From NCBI RefSeq assembly GCF_000004075.3, contig NC_026657.2, forward strand, positions 12,524,001-12,588,000: DNA of 64,000 nucleotides. The letters are read 5' to 3'. The position numbers were made by a program, and so were the translations under genes. The stretch is from Cucumis sativus (Eukaryota > Streptophyta > Magnoliopsida > Cucurbitales > Cucurbitaceae). Numbering within the stretch: position 1 is the first letter of the stretch; the number at the start of each line of letters is the position of its first letter. Positions 37,913-48,419 of the stretch are shown in pieces. The notes beneath the pieces are model-generated. The model did not search any database and was not told the DNA's origin. It saw only the letters and a program-made list of their open reading frames with translations.

Positions 37913-38491
37913 TTATTTGGAGTAACTCCATAATCCATCATCTCCTTGAGAATGGTTGGGAGAATTGTCATCGGAAGACGGCGACTTCATCCTCGGTGGA
38001 CTCACCAGCATTCCCTTCGCCATATCCACCAGTAAATTCGGCATGTTCAATAACTCTTCCTCGTCCACAAACTTGCCGGAACAATCCCCCGTGGCATGGG
38101 AGGACGGCCCACCTCCATCGATCGCTTCAGTCCCTGAAGAATCAGTAGTTGTAGCAGTGGAAGTAGTAGCAGGAGAAGCTTGTGGGTTTCTGGCGGCGGC
38201 AGCAATGGCGGCGGCGGCGCGAATATCAGAAGGGGAAGTTGAAGGAGGAATGGGATAAGATAAAAGAGAATGAGGGAAATTAAGGGAAGCATTAGGGCCT
38301 TTGAGAGTAAGGGCGGCGACGTCGTAGGCGGCGGCAGCCATTTCAGGAGTTGGGTAAGTTCCAAGCCAAATACGAGTAGCCTTACGTGGCTCCCGAATTT
38401 CAGAGACCCACTTGCCGGAACGGGAACGGATTCCTCGGAAGATGCGGTGGCGACCGGGGGGGAGGGGAGAATTATTATTATTATCAGACAT
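37913..38491 (-). CDS. DREB-type AP2/ERF transcription factor (not CBF)
   Basis: One exon of 192 residues. The AP2 domain spans about 18-74, with [33 protein letters not shown] and [10 protein letters not shown]. The 24-residue C-terminal half of the binding domain is followed by an alanine-rich helix, a Ser/Thr-rich linker and an acidic [12 protein letters not shown] segment, ending in LWSYSK. The LWSY end is shared with the CBF gene at 25 kb, but the CBF flanking signatures are absent. This fits a DREB A-4/group III factor rather than CBF; the subgroup is tentative. The chosen ATG at 38491 follows stops in the mature protein's family length; the same frame is open further upstream to 38863 but encodes a non-family, AT-rich stretch that would overlap the TATA box. 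Confidence 0.92.
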   Translation of the reverse strand: MSDNNNNSPLPPGRHRIFRGIRSRSGKWVSEIREPRKATRIWLGTYPTPEMAAAAYDVAALTLKGPNASLNFPHSLLSYPIPPSTSPSDIRAAAAIAAAARNPQASPATTSTATTTDSSGTEAIDGGGPSSHATGDCSGKFVDEEELLNMPNLLVDMAKGMLVSPPRMKSPSSDDNSPNHSQGDDGLWSYSK

Positions 38492-38582
38492 ATGTGAAAT
38501 GGAAGAAATTAGGTCAAATATTAATGCATGGAGAAATGAAAAGCAATATGGAATTTGAATTGGAAGAAGGAAGAAGAGGGAT

Positions 38583-38590
38583 TTTATAAA
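38583..38590 (-). promoter_or_regulatory. TATA box of the second DREB gene
   Basis: TTTATAAA about 92 bp upstream of the ATG at 38491 on the minus strand, supporting the shorter protein start. Confidence 0.5.
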
Positions 38591-38599
38591 GAAGAAGAA

Positions 38600-39371
38600 G
38601 AACTGAAGAAGTGGTAAAGACCGTGGGGATTTCGTGGCTATATGCTCAACAAAACCAACATAAATATATTTTGATGATGCACAACCTGGCAAAAATTTAG
38701 AGTGTTTGAATTTTGTATGATTTATTACTTGAAGGCTACTTGTTAAAATAAATTTAAAAAGAAGCTTAATGTTAAAAAATAAAATGTAATCAAGGAATAA
38801 AATATATGGGTACAAATATTGATTTGCCTGCTTTTCTTTTTTGTTATGATTAATTTGGGTCATTCTTGCTTGCCACTAACTATTTCATCTTTTAGTTTTA
38901 AATAAAGATTAGGTATGATTGTGTACATTTATGGTCAAACTTTTTAGATTAATTTGAGTTGAATATACTTTAAGGATTGTTTATAGGTTAAAATAAGTAA
39001 GTGATTTATTTAGTCTGGTTTAATAAGTATTTGATTTATTTGGACTGTTGGTGTTAAAAAGGAAATTAATAATGTGTAAGAGAGTTTTGGTATGTGATTA
39101 ATATGTTGTGTAAAGAAACAGGGTTTTAAAGGTAAAGATAAAAATAAATAGAGAAATATATTATGTAATTTATATAAAGGATATATATATATATATGAAC
39201 GTCTTTTCAATTTCCAGTGCTACACAAATAGGACACTGAATGAAGATCAAGATGGTCATTTTCTCGGTACTTTTTATCTTTTTCTTTTATCTTTTTTCTT
39301 TTTCTGTGGTCAAATCAGTATGCCATATCGATTTGTTATCCTCAAAAGGTTTCCCCCCCCAAATCAAATCT
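38600..39371. other. Divergent promoter region between the DREB and TraB genes
   Basis: About 0.8 kb of AT-rich DNA separates the minus-strand DREB start and the plus-strand TraB start. A (TA)n run at about 39180-39197 could serve as a TATA region for the TraB gene. No gene seen. Confidence 0.45.
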
Positions 39372-39441
39372 ATGTATGGCAGTCAAAGGTCGTTCCTTTT
39401 TCTTATCTTCTTCTTCTCCTTCCATTTCCCTGCTGTCATCC

Positions 39442-42400
39442 ATGGAGGCTCTTAAATCCACTGCCATTCCCATTTTCAAATCTTCCCCACTTTCATTCCC
39501 CACCAAATCTCTAAAACCCATCAACGTTTCCATTAACCCTCCCCCATCAGACTTTGATTTCCGATTGGAAATCTCTAGGGATTCTAGAGCTACCATTGCT
39601 GAAACTCACCCTGAGTTGCTTGATTTGGCTGACGATGGCATATTGGTTTTGGTTGACAAGACGAAATTTGGGCCTGTCCCAGCGTGGAGGGCCGAATTCG
39701 TGGAACCCCAAGCAATATGGCTGGTTGGAACTTCGCATATTTCTCCTAAATCGGTAAAGGATGTCGAGCGAGTTGTTCGAGCAGTAAAGCCTGATAATGT
39801 GGTAGTCGAGCTTTGCAGGAGCAGGCAAGTTTAATTTGTTCCTTTGAAAATAGGCCTAATCTAATTCTTTTACTGAATTAAGTCACAATTCTTGTTCTGC
39901 ACTTTCTTTCGTTGGACAATTATTTATAAAAGCTTAAATTTGGGTTTCTTGAGGTTCGAGATATTGGTTCACATGGCTGAGTCACTGGTAATATGTTGCA
40001 CTTTCGTTGAGTTTTGCGTTCAAATTTTCAAGAGCTTAAATGGCCAAAATCTCATTTGCCCTCTCTGCCTCCTGGTCAGAGGGGAAGGAAAAAAACCAAA
40101 ATTTTTCTCTGTGATAGCTATTAGCCAAAACACTTGCAAAGTATGGTAATGACTAATGAGTAACTTGTGTTTCTTCTTCAATGGATCTTGTAAAAAACAC
40201 TACATATCAGCTGAGAGGCTGGATTATGTTTTAAGTTTGGAAGTTGTGGTGTAAGATAGTATCTAATGAATGCCAATTGAGAAAGTATGATCTGCTGAGT
40301 TATTGTTTTTCTTTGAGAAAATCAACATCTTAAAATTATTGCAGACATTTGTTCCAGAGCTGGTATCATGTATACTTTAGATACGGGTGAGCCAGACCAA
40401 AAACTGAAATCCAACATGTTTTCCTTGAGTGGGGATGGTTTTCTAGGTGCTGTTGTTCGCAGCATAAACCTGGGTAAGGGCCAAGGAGTAACATCTTTTC
40501 TTTTTGTTTTTTGCTTAAAAGTTGTCTAAAAGTTTCTCATTTTATCAGGAGGCCAAACTGCTCTTGCTTTGCGTCTGCTTCTAGCAGTGTTTTCATCCAA
40601 AATTTCATCAGATGTCAACCGTCCTTTTGGAGACGAGGTACTTGAATAATCAGCTTTACAAATGATCAAGTGATTTGTAGATGTATTTCTGTACAGGTCT
40701 GCATATCTAGAAGCAACTAGTTCATGGATCTCTCACTAATCATGCAGTTTCGAGCTGCTCGTAAAGCATCTGAAGAAGTTGGTGCTCAAATAGTTTTGGG
40801 GGACCGGCCAATTGAGATAACAGTATGTATTTTCTCTTGCAAGATGGGACTATTCTGTTTTGGCAAGTGCAAATAACTGTAGAATTTGGTCTATTCAGAT
40901 AATTTAATCGGTTCAATCACTTCAATATGATTTATTCATGCAGCTAGAGAGGGCATGGAATGCTCTGATTTGGACTGAGAAGTTGAGTTTAGTAAGCTCA
41001 GTTATTCGTGGAATAACATCGGAATCTGATTTCTCTCAAAACATTGATGAGGTTCTTTCCCACCCGAACTCCTTCAGTTATTGTTCATAGACAACCAGTT
41101 TCATTGATATTCTGTTACTGAATTTAAAGCTTTTTTAGTGCAATAGGTTATTTACCTCAAATATATCAGGGACCTGCGTATAGGCAAAGTTCTTTGAATG
41201 TTTTCTAAGCCAAAGCTTGTCTATATTAAGCATAAAAGTAAACTAGAGACTTAGGTATAATATATAAAGTATTATAATATTAGTTTTCTACCAAAAACAA
41301 AACACAGAAGAATAGTCGGCATTCAACAACCATGTAATAGTAGAAAACATATCTAATTTTTTTTATTAAAGTCCAACCCATTTATTCTTGAAAAACTCAC
41401 AACTATTGCACCTCAAGGAAGACACGCCTAAGCCGAGCCTTATTGAAAACGCCTCACCTATTCGAGAATAAGCCCAACCATGTGACTTGGGTCTAGACTG
41501 TGTCTTGCTGCACCTTTTAAAGCACTTCAGAGGTGACCATAGAAAATATAAACAGATATAAATATGGGAAACTTTTGTTGTGAACATAGATCGGCTCTTA
41601 TGCAAAACTTTCAAATGAGTTCAGTTTAAACTAAACAGAACTCTACATAGATAAACGGATTGAAAGGTTTAAAATTTTCATTTGTTTTCTCGAACATTTT
41701 TGTTTTTTCCCTATATGATTATTTCTTTTACTGATTTGAACCTTGTTTACTAATATCTCAAACATTTGAAGAAAGATCACAATCAAACCATATCAATTTT
41801 TGTTGAAGTTCAAATCAGTACACTCCAAGAAATGGGGTCTTTCCGACGCAGTCCCACGTCGGCAAAAACCCTAAACACGTCGGGAAGGTTATCCCGACGT
41901 CGCAGTCGACGTCAGAAGATCCGTCAGGGATTATTCCCGACGTAGATCACGTCGACGACGGGAAAACGTTCACTGGCGCACATTGTTAGCACGTTGGGGA
42001 AGACTTTTAATAAAAAAAAATTTGTTTAGTTAATTTATTATTTATTTTATTTTATTTCTTTTTTCTTGATGTAATTATTGTTTTTGGTTCCACTTAGCAA
42101 GATTAACAAATTTAAAATGAAAATATTTTAATTAATTACAAACAATATATACAAAATATATTCAATACAAAAACAATTACATAATTCAAAACAATTACAT
42201 CAACAAAAAAAAAAGTGAAAGTTATGTTATGTTTCAATGCTCTAGTTACGGAAGTGAAACCTACCTATGACATAAAACTAGAGTTAGAATATCACATATC
42301 CAAAATCAAACAAATTAAATATTGAAACTTTCTTTATGAATAATTTATGTCTAATCTCCCACTATCTAACATTTGAAACAGTGAGGCAGACCTCTCCCAA

Positions 42401-44161
42401 GTGTGTCAACCTTTTACTCAGGCTATTTAACATTTTCAAAAATTCATGCATTTTTTTAAAAACTTACACATTTTTCTAATTACAATAAAAAAAAATATAC
42501 ATACTTACATTTTTAATTATCTATATTGTGTAATTTCTAAATTTCAAATATACATACATATATTTTTCTTTTATACATACATAGACATACACTTTTCATA
42601 TTACTTAAAACATACACATACATACATTATATCATACAAATTTATATATATTCATACAAAATAACAAAATTCAATACAAAATAACAAAAAAAAAAAGAAG
42701 AAAAAATAACAACCTTGGGTTTTGGCGGTGAATGAGGACACTCCGACGATGACGACATCGAAGAAGGACGACGAGGGTAGCACTCCCAGCTCTCCTCCTC
42801 TCCCTCTCTCTCGACTGATTTTGAGTTTCTTTTCCTTTTGCATTTGGTCCTGTGTTGAACGAGGAAGAAATACTGTGGAGTTTCCTCGACGTCTTCGAAA
42901 ACGTCGAAGAAAGGTCACTTTTCTCGACGTATGTACATATGTCTAAGAAAGTTTAAATAATGAATTATTATTTACACTTTCCTCGAGGTGTCCCCTGCCA
43001 CACGTTGGGGAATGGTGACCTTTGACACTTTAATGCGTCAACTTTCCCCTACGTGTGGTAGGGGCATGTCGGGAAAAGTGTAAATAATAATTCATTATTT
43101 AAACTTTCTTCGACGTCCATCTCCCACACGTCGTGGAAAGTGGAAATTTGTCTTTACGATTTTTCACTTTTTCCGACGTGTGGCAAGGGACACATGGAGG
43201 AAAGATTAAATAATAATTCGATATTCACATCTTGTGACAGATGGACATTAGAGAAAGTTTAAATAACAATTCAATATTCACATTTTCCCCGACATCCATT
43301 TGCCACACGTCGTCGGGAAAAGCGGACGTATTGAATTATTACTTACACTTTTTTCGACATCTCTCTGCCACACGTTAGGGAAAGTGTACATATTAAATTA
43401 AATTTTATATATTTCCCGAAGTCTAGTTCTTATACGTTGCGGAAGATCTCTTTTGCTGACGCAATGTTGCCCACGTTGACGATAGGTGGTCAACACCGAC
43501 ACACCTTTCGTCGACATTTTTTTCTGGTGTCGGAATTCTTTCGATTTCTTATAGTGGTACATGCATCATATACTTCACGGTGTTGGAAAAGTCATTGTGT
43601 CGTGATTAATTTGCTGCTTCAGGAATCCGATGGAAATGGTAGTTCTTTGCAGCTCTATGAGAAGCTTGGTTTTTCTTATCCATCCCTCCTTCAACCTCTC
43701 ATTCATGAACGAGATACGGTAAGTGCAATCCTACAATGCATTTTCTGATATTTTTCTTATCTGTGTGAAAGAGAGAGTAATATCCCTCTGATATTCATGG
43801 TTTGGTTCCGTATTTGTTTTTGTAATCACCATTTTTCATTTCAACATTCACAATTACAAAGTGCTTAATATAGTTGCATTTGTAGTACCTTGCATGGTCT
43901 CTGAAGCGTAGCAAGGCGGTGAACAAGAGCAAGAGGGTGGTTGGGGTGATTGGAAGAGGCCATATGAACGGTGTCATTTACGCAATAACATCGGACCAAG
44001 GAAACTTACGATTTCGTGACCTTGCAGGTAAGAAAGCTGGAGAAGGTAATTCCAATGGCTTTGTTAGCAGTCTCCTGAAAGACTTGGTTAGAGACACTAT
44101 AATTGGTGTTATTGTGTGGGTTTTATATGAACAATTAAAACAACTACACATAATACCTTAG
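39442..44161 (+). CDS. TraB/PrgY-domain membrane protein
   Basis: Seven exons: 39442-39824, 40358-40473, 40549-40637, 40748-40822, 40944-41051, 43623-43718 and 43886-44161, all in phase, giving 380 residues. The TraB domain shows the GTSHISPKS motif (His99) and VVELCRSR (Glu123), shared with TIKI/PrgY-type putative metalloproteases. A C-terminal hydrophobic helix (IIGVIVWVLY) suggests tail-anchoring. In Arabidopsis, TraB-family proteins of this type have been reported at ER-mitochondria contacts; applying that here is inference. Intron 1 uses a GC donor (CAG/GCAAGT), and no GT donor gives a correct join. Intron 5 is 2.6 kb because of a CACTA element. An in-frame ATG at 39376 would add 22 residues. 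An out-of-frame ATG at 39372 makes a short upstream ORF overlapping both starts. Confidence 0.9.
41821..43556. mobile_element. Non-autonomous CACTA (CMC) DNA transposon in TraB intron 5
   Basis: The left end reads CACTCCAAGAAATGG and the right end, on the complementary strand, reads CACTATAAGAAATCG. Both match the CACTA terminal consensus CACTACAAGAAA with one or two changes. The 1736-bp element is bracketed by GTA at 41818-41820 and 43557-43559, the 3-bp target duplication expected of this superfamily. Both ends are full of ACGTCGGG/CCCGACGT subterminal motifs, the usual transposase-binding signature. No transposase frame is visible (the longest internal frames are under 90 codons), so it would depend on a partner in trans. 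Being intronic, it leaves the TraB reading frame intact. Confidence 0.9.
42938..43400. repeat. Palindromic subterminal repeat array of the CACTA element
   Basis: Five or so units spaced about 75-95 bp. Each pairs a TTTCCCCGACGT-like half with a CCACACGTCGGGGAAA-like half around a short CATCTG-type centre, followed by an AATAATTCAATATT-like spacer. Each unit is itself an imperfect palindrome. Confidence 0.75.
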
Positions 44162-44164
44162 CAA

Positions 44165-45011
44165 GGTAGGTGCCATGGCAACTGATTACTTTCCACCAAT
44201 TCATCTTTGCAGAAAAGTGATTAGAAATTTATACACATTGATTATGTATAAAGATATCATTTGTTCCCTGTATTTGTATATTTATCTATTTTTCAATAAA
44301 TATAAAAGAATGTATCATGCATATATAATCTTTTATATACTTTCTCTCAATACAAACTATTGAACTGGCAATAATTAAGACTCTAAGGTCTTGTATTCTT
44401 ACCTTCATATTAAAATGAATGTATGAATATTTATAATATTTTCCATTCTCATTCTCATCCTCACAAGCGAAGGATAATAATTACGAATCTAATGTCTTCT
44501 ATTCTTACGGCATACTAAATTTAGGACAAGTGTTATGTAACCATTTCAAAATATATACTTAACGATAAATTAAACATATGACAAACATATAAGTGAGATT
44601 AGAAAGATTCAGATCACAAATAAATAGTATAAGCCTAAGTTGATAACTTTATGAGTTGGGGCAAGTGTGATTTAGGTTAGATTCATGCATGATGCAAAGA
44701 AGATTTATTAGGAAGTTTTAGAACAGATATTAAATTTGTGAAAAGAATATTGAGTAATATATATGATGTGAAAAAGAAAAAGGGGAAATGAAGGAGGGAT
44801 GGAGGGAGGGAGGAATAAATGAAAAGATTGGGGAAATCTTGTGGAAATGGAAGTCCAAGTGGGGGGGATGATATGTTTGGTAAGTTGCATTAAATGTAAA
44901 CTTTGGGAAAATGTAATTTGTAAGATATGATGTATGTTTGGTTGATGAGAATGATCATAATATAGAATTTTGAGATTGAGAATTAAGGTTGAGGAGTTTG
45001 AGGTTTGAAGG
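44165..45011. other. TraB 3' flank and response-regulator promoter region
   Basis: No gene seen. Purine-rich DNA at about 44770-44870 includes a GGAGGGAGGGAGGAA run. Confidence 0.45.
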
Positions 45012-47904
45012 ATGGATAGGAAATTGTTGGTGGATATTCATATACTGTTGGTGGATGATGATGCTACTTCTCTTGCTATTGTTTCAGCCATGCTTAGACT
45101 TTGCAAATACCAAGGTCTCTTTTCTCTTTTCATTCTCTTCTGGGCTTCTTCTTTTACAATGTGTTCTTCATTTTCATATGGATGTCTAAAGTTTGGATTA
45201 CTACACAATTTTGAGATTAAACTTAGGAAGTTTTACCCATTGGAATTTCATTTTTAAAACAATTTTTGTTCATTTACACTTGAGTATTTTCAGCCACATT
45301 TAAAAAACAAAACTATGAGAGAAATGGAAACAAAACTAGGAGAGAAATGGTATCTATAAACTTAGTTTTCAAAAATGTAAAAGCAAATAGTTATCAAATA
45401 TAATAGAACTTTGGGATAGCTTAATTAGTTAGGTCCAAGTGAAAGGACATAAGAATAAAATTTTCTTTTGAAACCCTTTTGTCCTTCCAAACCCAAGTAC
45501 GAGAATACCTAATGATATTGATAAAGAGGGACAACTTTTTAGTGTTCCCAAGTATAAAAAAAAATACTTTTTAGTGTTGCCAAGTATAAAAAAATTTGTT
45601 TACAATCACTTAAAAATTAAAGTCATTTGAATAAAGTATAGTATAGAAAGATATTGTAAAATGATAAGATTATCTTGTATATTTTATTTCAGTTGTGACT
45701 CTAAAAGACCCAATGGAAGCACTTGATACTCTTAGGGCAAGAAAAGGGTATTTTGATCTTGTTGTCACTGACCTCCACATGCCTCAAATGAATGGTCTTC
45801 AATTACAAAAGAAAGTAATGCAAGAATTCAAGCTTCCTGTTATTAGTAAGTAATGTTTGTATTATACATAATTCAATCTACAATTATATTCTACAATATT
45901 ATTAACAATATATATATAAAGTCTTATAAACGTTTCAATACTTTTGTTTGCAATATATATATTTAATTAATGCAGTGATGTCAGCTGATGAAAAGCCAAG
46001 TGTGATACTGAAGAGTTTAGAAGAGGGTGTTGCATTTTACATGGTGAAACCAATAAGCCTAGATGATGTCAAACATGTATGGCAATATGCTATTACACCC
46101 AAAAATGTTATACCTAACCAAACAACAACAACAGTTATCCAACGACAATTGTCGATCGATAAATCATCCAGCTCTTCGACACCTTGTTCAGAAAAGGAGA
46201 TCATCAAATCTAAATCAAGATCATCAAAATTCAAGAACAATAAGGCAAAGCAAAATTCCATAAATATTCCCATAAGAAAGTCAAAAGTGATTTGGACTAA
46301 TTCACTTCATAATCGCTTTTTACAAGCCATTAAACTAATAGGCCTTCACAGTAAGTCCCTATCCTAATTAAGCTTTACAAATTTTACCATTAATACTGAT
46401 CTTCAAATTCAAATAATTATATTTTGTGTCCTAATAAAGTTATTTAATTTTGTTTAGAGGCAGTTCCAAAGAAGATACTTGAGTTCATGAATGTGCCAGG
46501 TTTGACTAGAGAAAATGTTGCTAGCCATTTACAGGTTAAATTTCCCTTTTCAATTCTTTTTATTTTATATTTATTATTTAATTTTCTACTTGACGTTACA
46601 TTTTCTATATATAATAGATATATAGATTTAATAAAACACTAATTTTGCTTTACCCTCCTTTTATATTATGGAAATACTTTCAATCATGTTCATACAAAAT
46701 TTTAATTATTTTTAAATTATGATATTAAATCTAAACTCTTTTGTTTATGAACACAGAAGTACCGAATTTTCTTGAAACGAGTTGCTGAGAAGGGAACTCA
46801 TTCAATAAACATATATTCTGATTACACATTATCAACATCAAATTTTGCTAATTCTTCTCACTCCCAATTTCAATCCCATTTATTCACACCAAAATTCCAA
46901 CCCCAAAATTCACACAGTTTCCTTCAAAATAAACTACATCTAATGACTTCTTTGAACTTCCAATGTCCTAACCCTAATCTTGAAGGACATTCTTTGCCCT
47001 ATCTTGGGAATCAAAACCACTCGAGTCATCTTTTGATTCTCAACAAACCTAACTTCCCTAGCAACATGAACTCCATCTCGAGTTCAACTCAAAACGATCA
47101 ACATATTGCACCAATGGAGAATGAAAATCCTAAGTGTTCAAGTGATGGAACGGGAATGACGGTGACTGGAAAGGATCAAATGATTTTCTTCGGTCAAGAT
47201 AATGAGGCATTTGTTGAGAATTTCCAAGGTAAGCAAAAAAATTTACCAGTGGTTTCTAACAAAAATATGGAGAGTGGTTCTTTTTTAGTGTCATCAAAAG
47301 AAGAAGGGAAAGCAGCAGCTGATCACACCATTGCATTTGAAGATATTGGTGGTGAAAATTACCAAAATTGTTTTGATGTTCTTAGTGAGATCTTCATGGG
47401 GCACAACCACAATCAAGCTCCTTTAAGGGTAAACGTTTGGTAATTTACGTTATGTTACCATGCATATATAAATTTATTAAATAATGAACATTGAAGATCA
47501 ATGTAGAGAAATTAAGATTAACAATAGTAATTATATGTTTGTTTAGAAGGAAGAAATGGATGTGTCTGATATTTGGAATGGGATTGAAATGAATGCTTCA
47601 ACAAAGCAAGTTCATGCTAGACCTTCAAGCCTCCCTACTCAGGCAATGCATACAATCTTTTCATTTTTAATTTTGGTATTAGTTATCAATAATACATTAC
47701 TAATTATTCTTTCATTATGTTTCAAAAACATATAACTTTTTTTTTTAATTTGATAAGATAATACTAAGACCTCATCTGCTAGGGTAAATTAAAGGAACAA
47801 CAATATTTGATTTAATGAAAATCTAATTAATTGACATACGGTTGTTGTCTTGGCAGGGTTGGGAGGATGACGATATTTTAGAAATGCTTTTTGGAGATGG
47901 TTGA
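45012..47904 (+). CDS. Type-B two-component response regulator (receiver plus GARP/Myb domain)
   Basis: Seven exons: 45012-45114, 45693-45845, 45976-46350, 46458-46534, 46757-47428, 47547-47642 and 47857-47904, in phase, 507 residues. Type-B regulators are nuclear DNA-binding outputs of cytokinin phosphorelay. The receiver (about 9-125) has the acidic pair at Asp15/16, phospho-acceptor Asp61 (VVTDLHMP), Ser88 and Lys110 (MVKP), so it should accept phosphate. The GARP Myb-like domain spans about 190-244 ([19 protein letters not shown], then [14 protein letters not shown] and KYRIFLKRV). The rest is a Gln/Asn/Ser-rich region without a named domain. The last intron appears to start with GC (CAG/GCAATG): no GT is available nearby, and joining 47642 to 47857 gives an acidic end [14 protein letters not shown], typical of these proteins. 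The exon 5/6 join is less certain. Confidence 0.9.
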
Positions 47905-47984
47905 TCATATTCATCATAGAGGAAGTGCTAGTGAATATTATCGTTAAGACTCAATATGTGAAGATCAAAAATTTCTTGTGAGTT

Positions 47985-48365
47985 GAAAGAATGTATTATT
48001 GTGTTAGGTTAATTTAGGAATATCTTCATGGATCCATCTCTTTATACAATGTCGTGAACTTCAATCAATAACATCTCTGGATAACTATTTTGACTCTTTG
48101 TTAGTTTTCATAAATTAAACTTATAATTGGTATTACTTCAATTTATTGGTTTTTTTTATTTATGTTGCAGCTTGCCTTTTAGGATTAATTTTAAAAGGTC
48201 CAAACCAAGTTTTGGAAAAAAAAAGAGAGATGTTATCAAAATATACCAAATAAACAAAAATATTTATAAAATATAACAAAATTTTAAATAAATACTAATA
48301 GATAAATGTTCTATCAATGAAATTGAATCTAAAATTTTGTTATAATAGGTAAATATTTTTAACAT
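47985..48365. repeat. Response-regulator 3' flank, also present at 54203-54535
   Basis: This flank, starting near GAATGTATTATTGTGTTAGG and including GTGAACTTCAATCAATAA and TTTTCATAAATTAAACTTAT, recurs 6.2 kb downstream in the same orientation with moderate divergence. Its last ~105 bp (from about 48258) resemble an AT-rich hairpin element. Confidence 0.8.
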
Positions 48366-48419
48366 TTTTGTCATTTATAATAACTTTACGAAAAAAGTCT
48401 TTTTTTTTTTTAAGAAGAA

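Noticed and set aside
38047-38589. ORFs overlapping the second DREB gene
   Set aside because: Shadow frames of the same coding exon, with low-complexity Leu/Pro or Gly products.
38492-38863. N-terminal extension of the second DREB protein to an upstream ATG
   Set aside because: AT-rich, not conserved in type, and it runs through the likely TATA box.
42652-42946. Genes inside the CACTA element
   Set aside because: Short frames on both strands without transposase motifs; not counted as coding.
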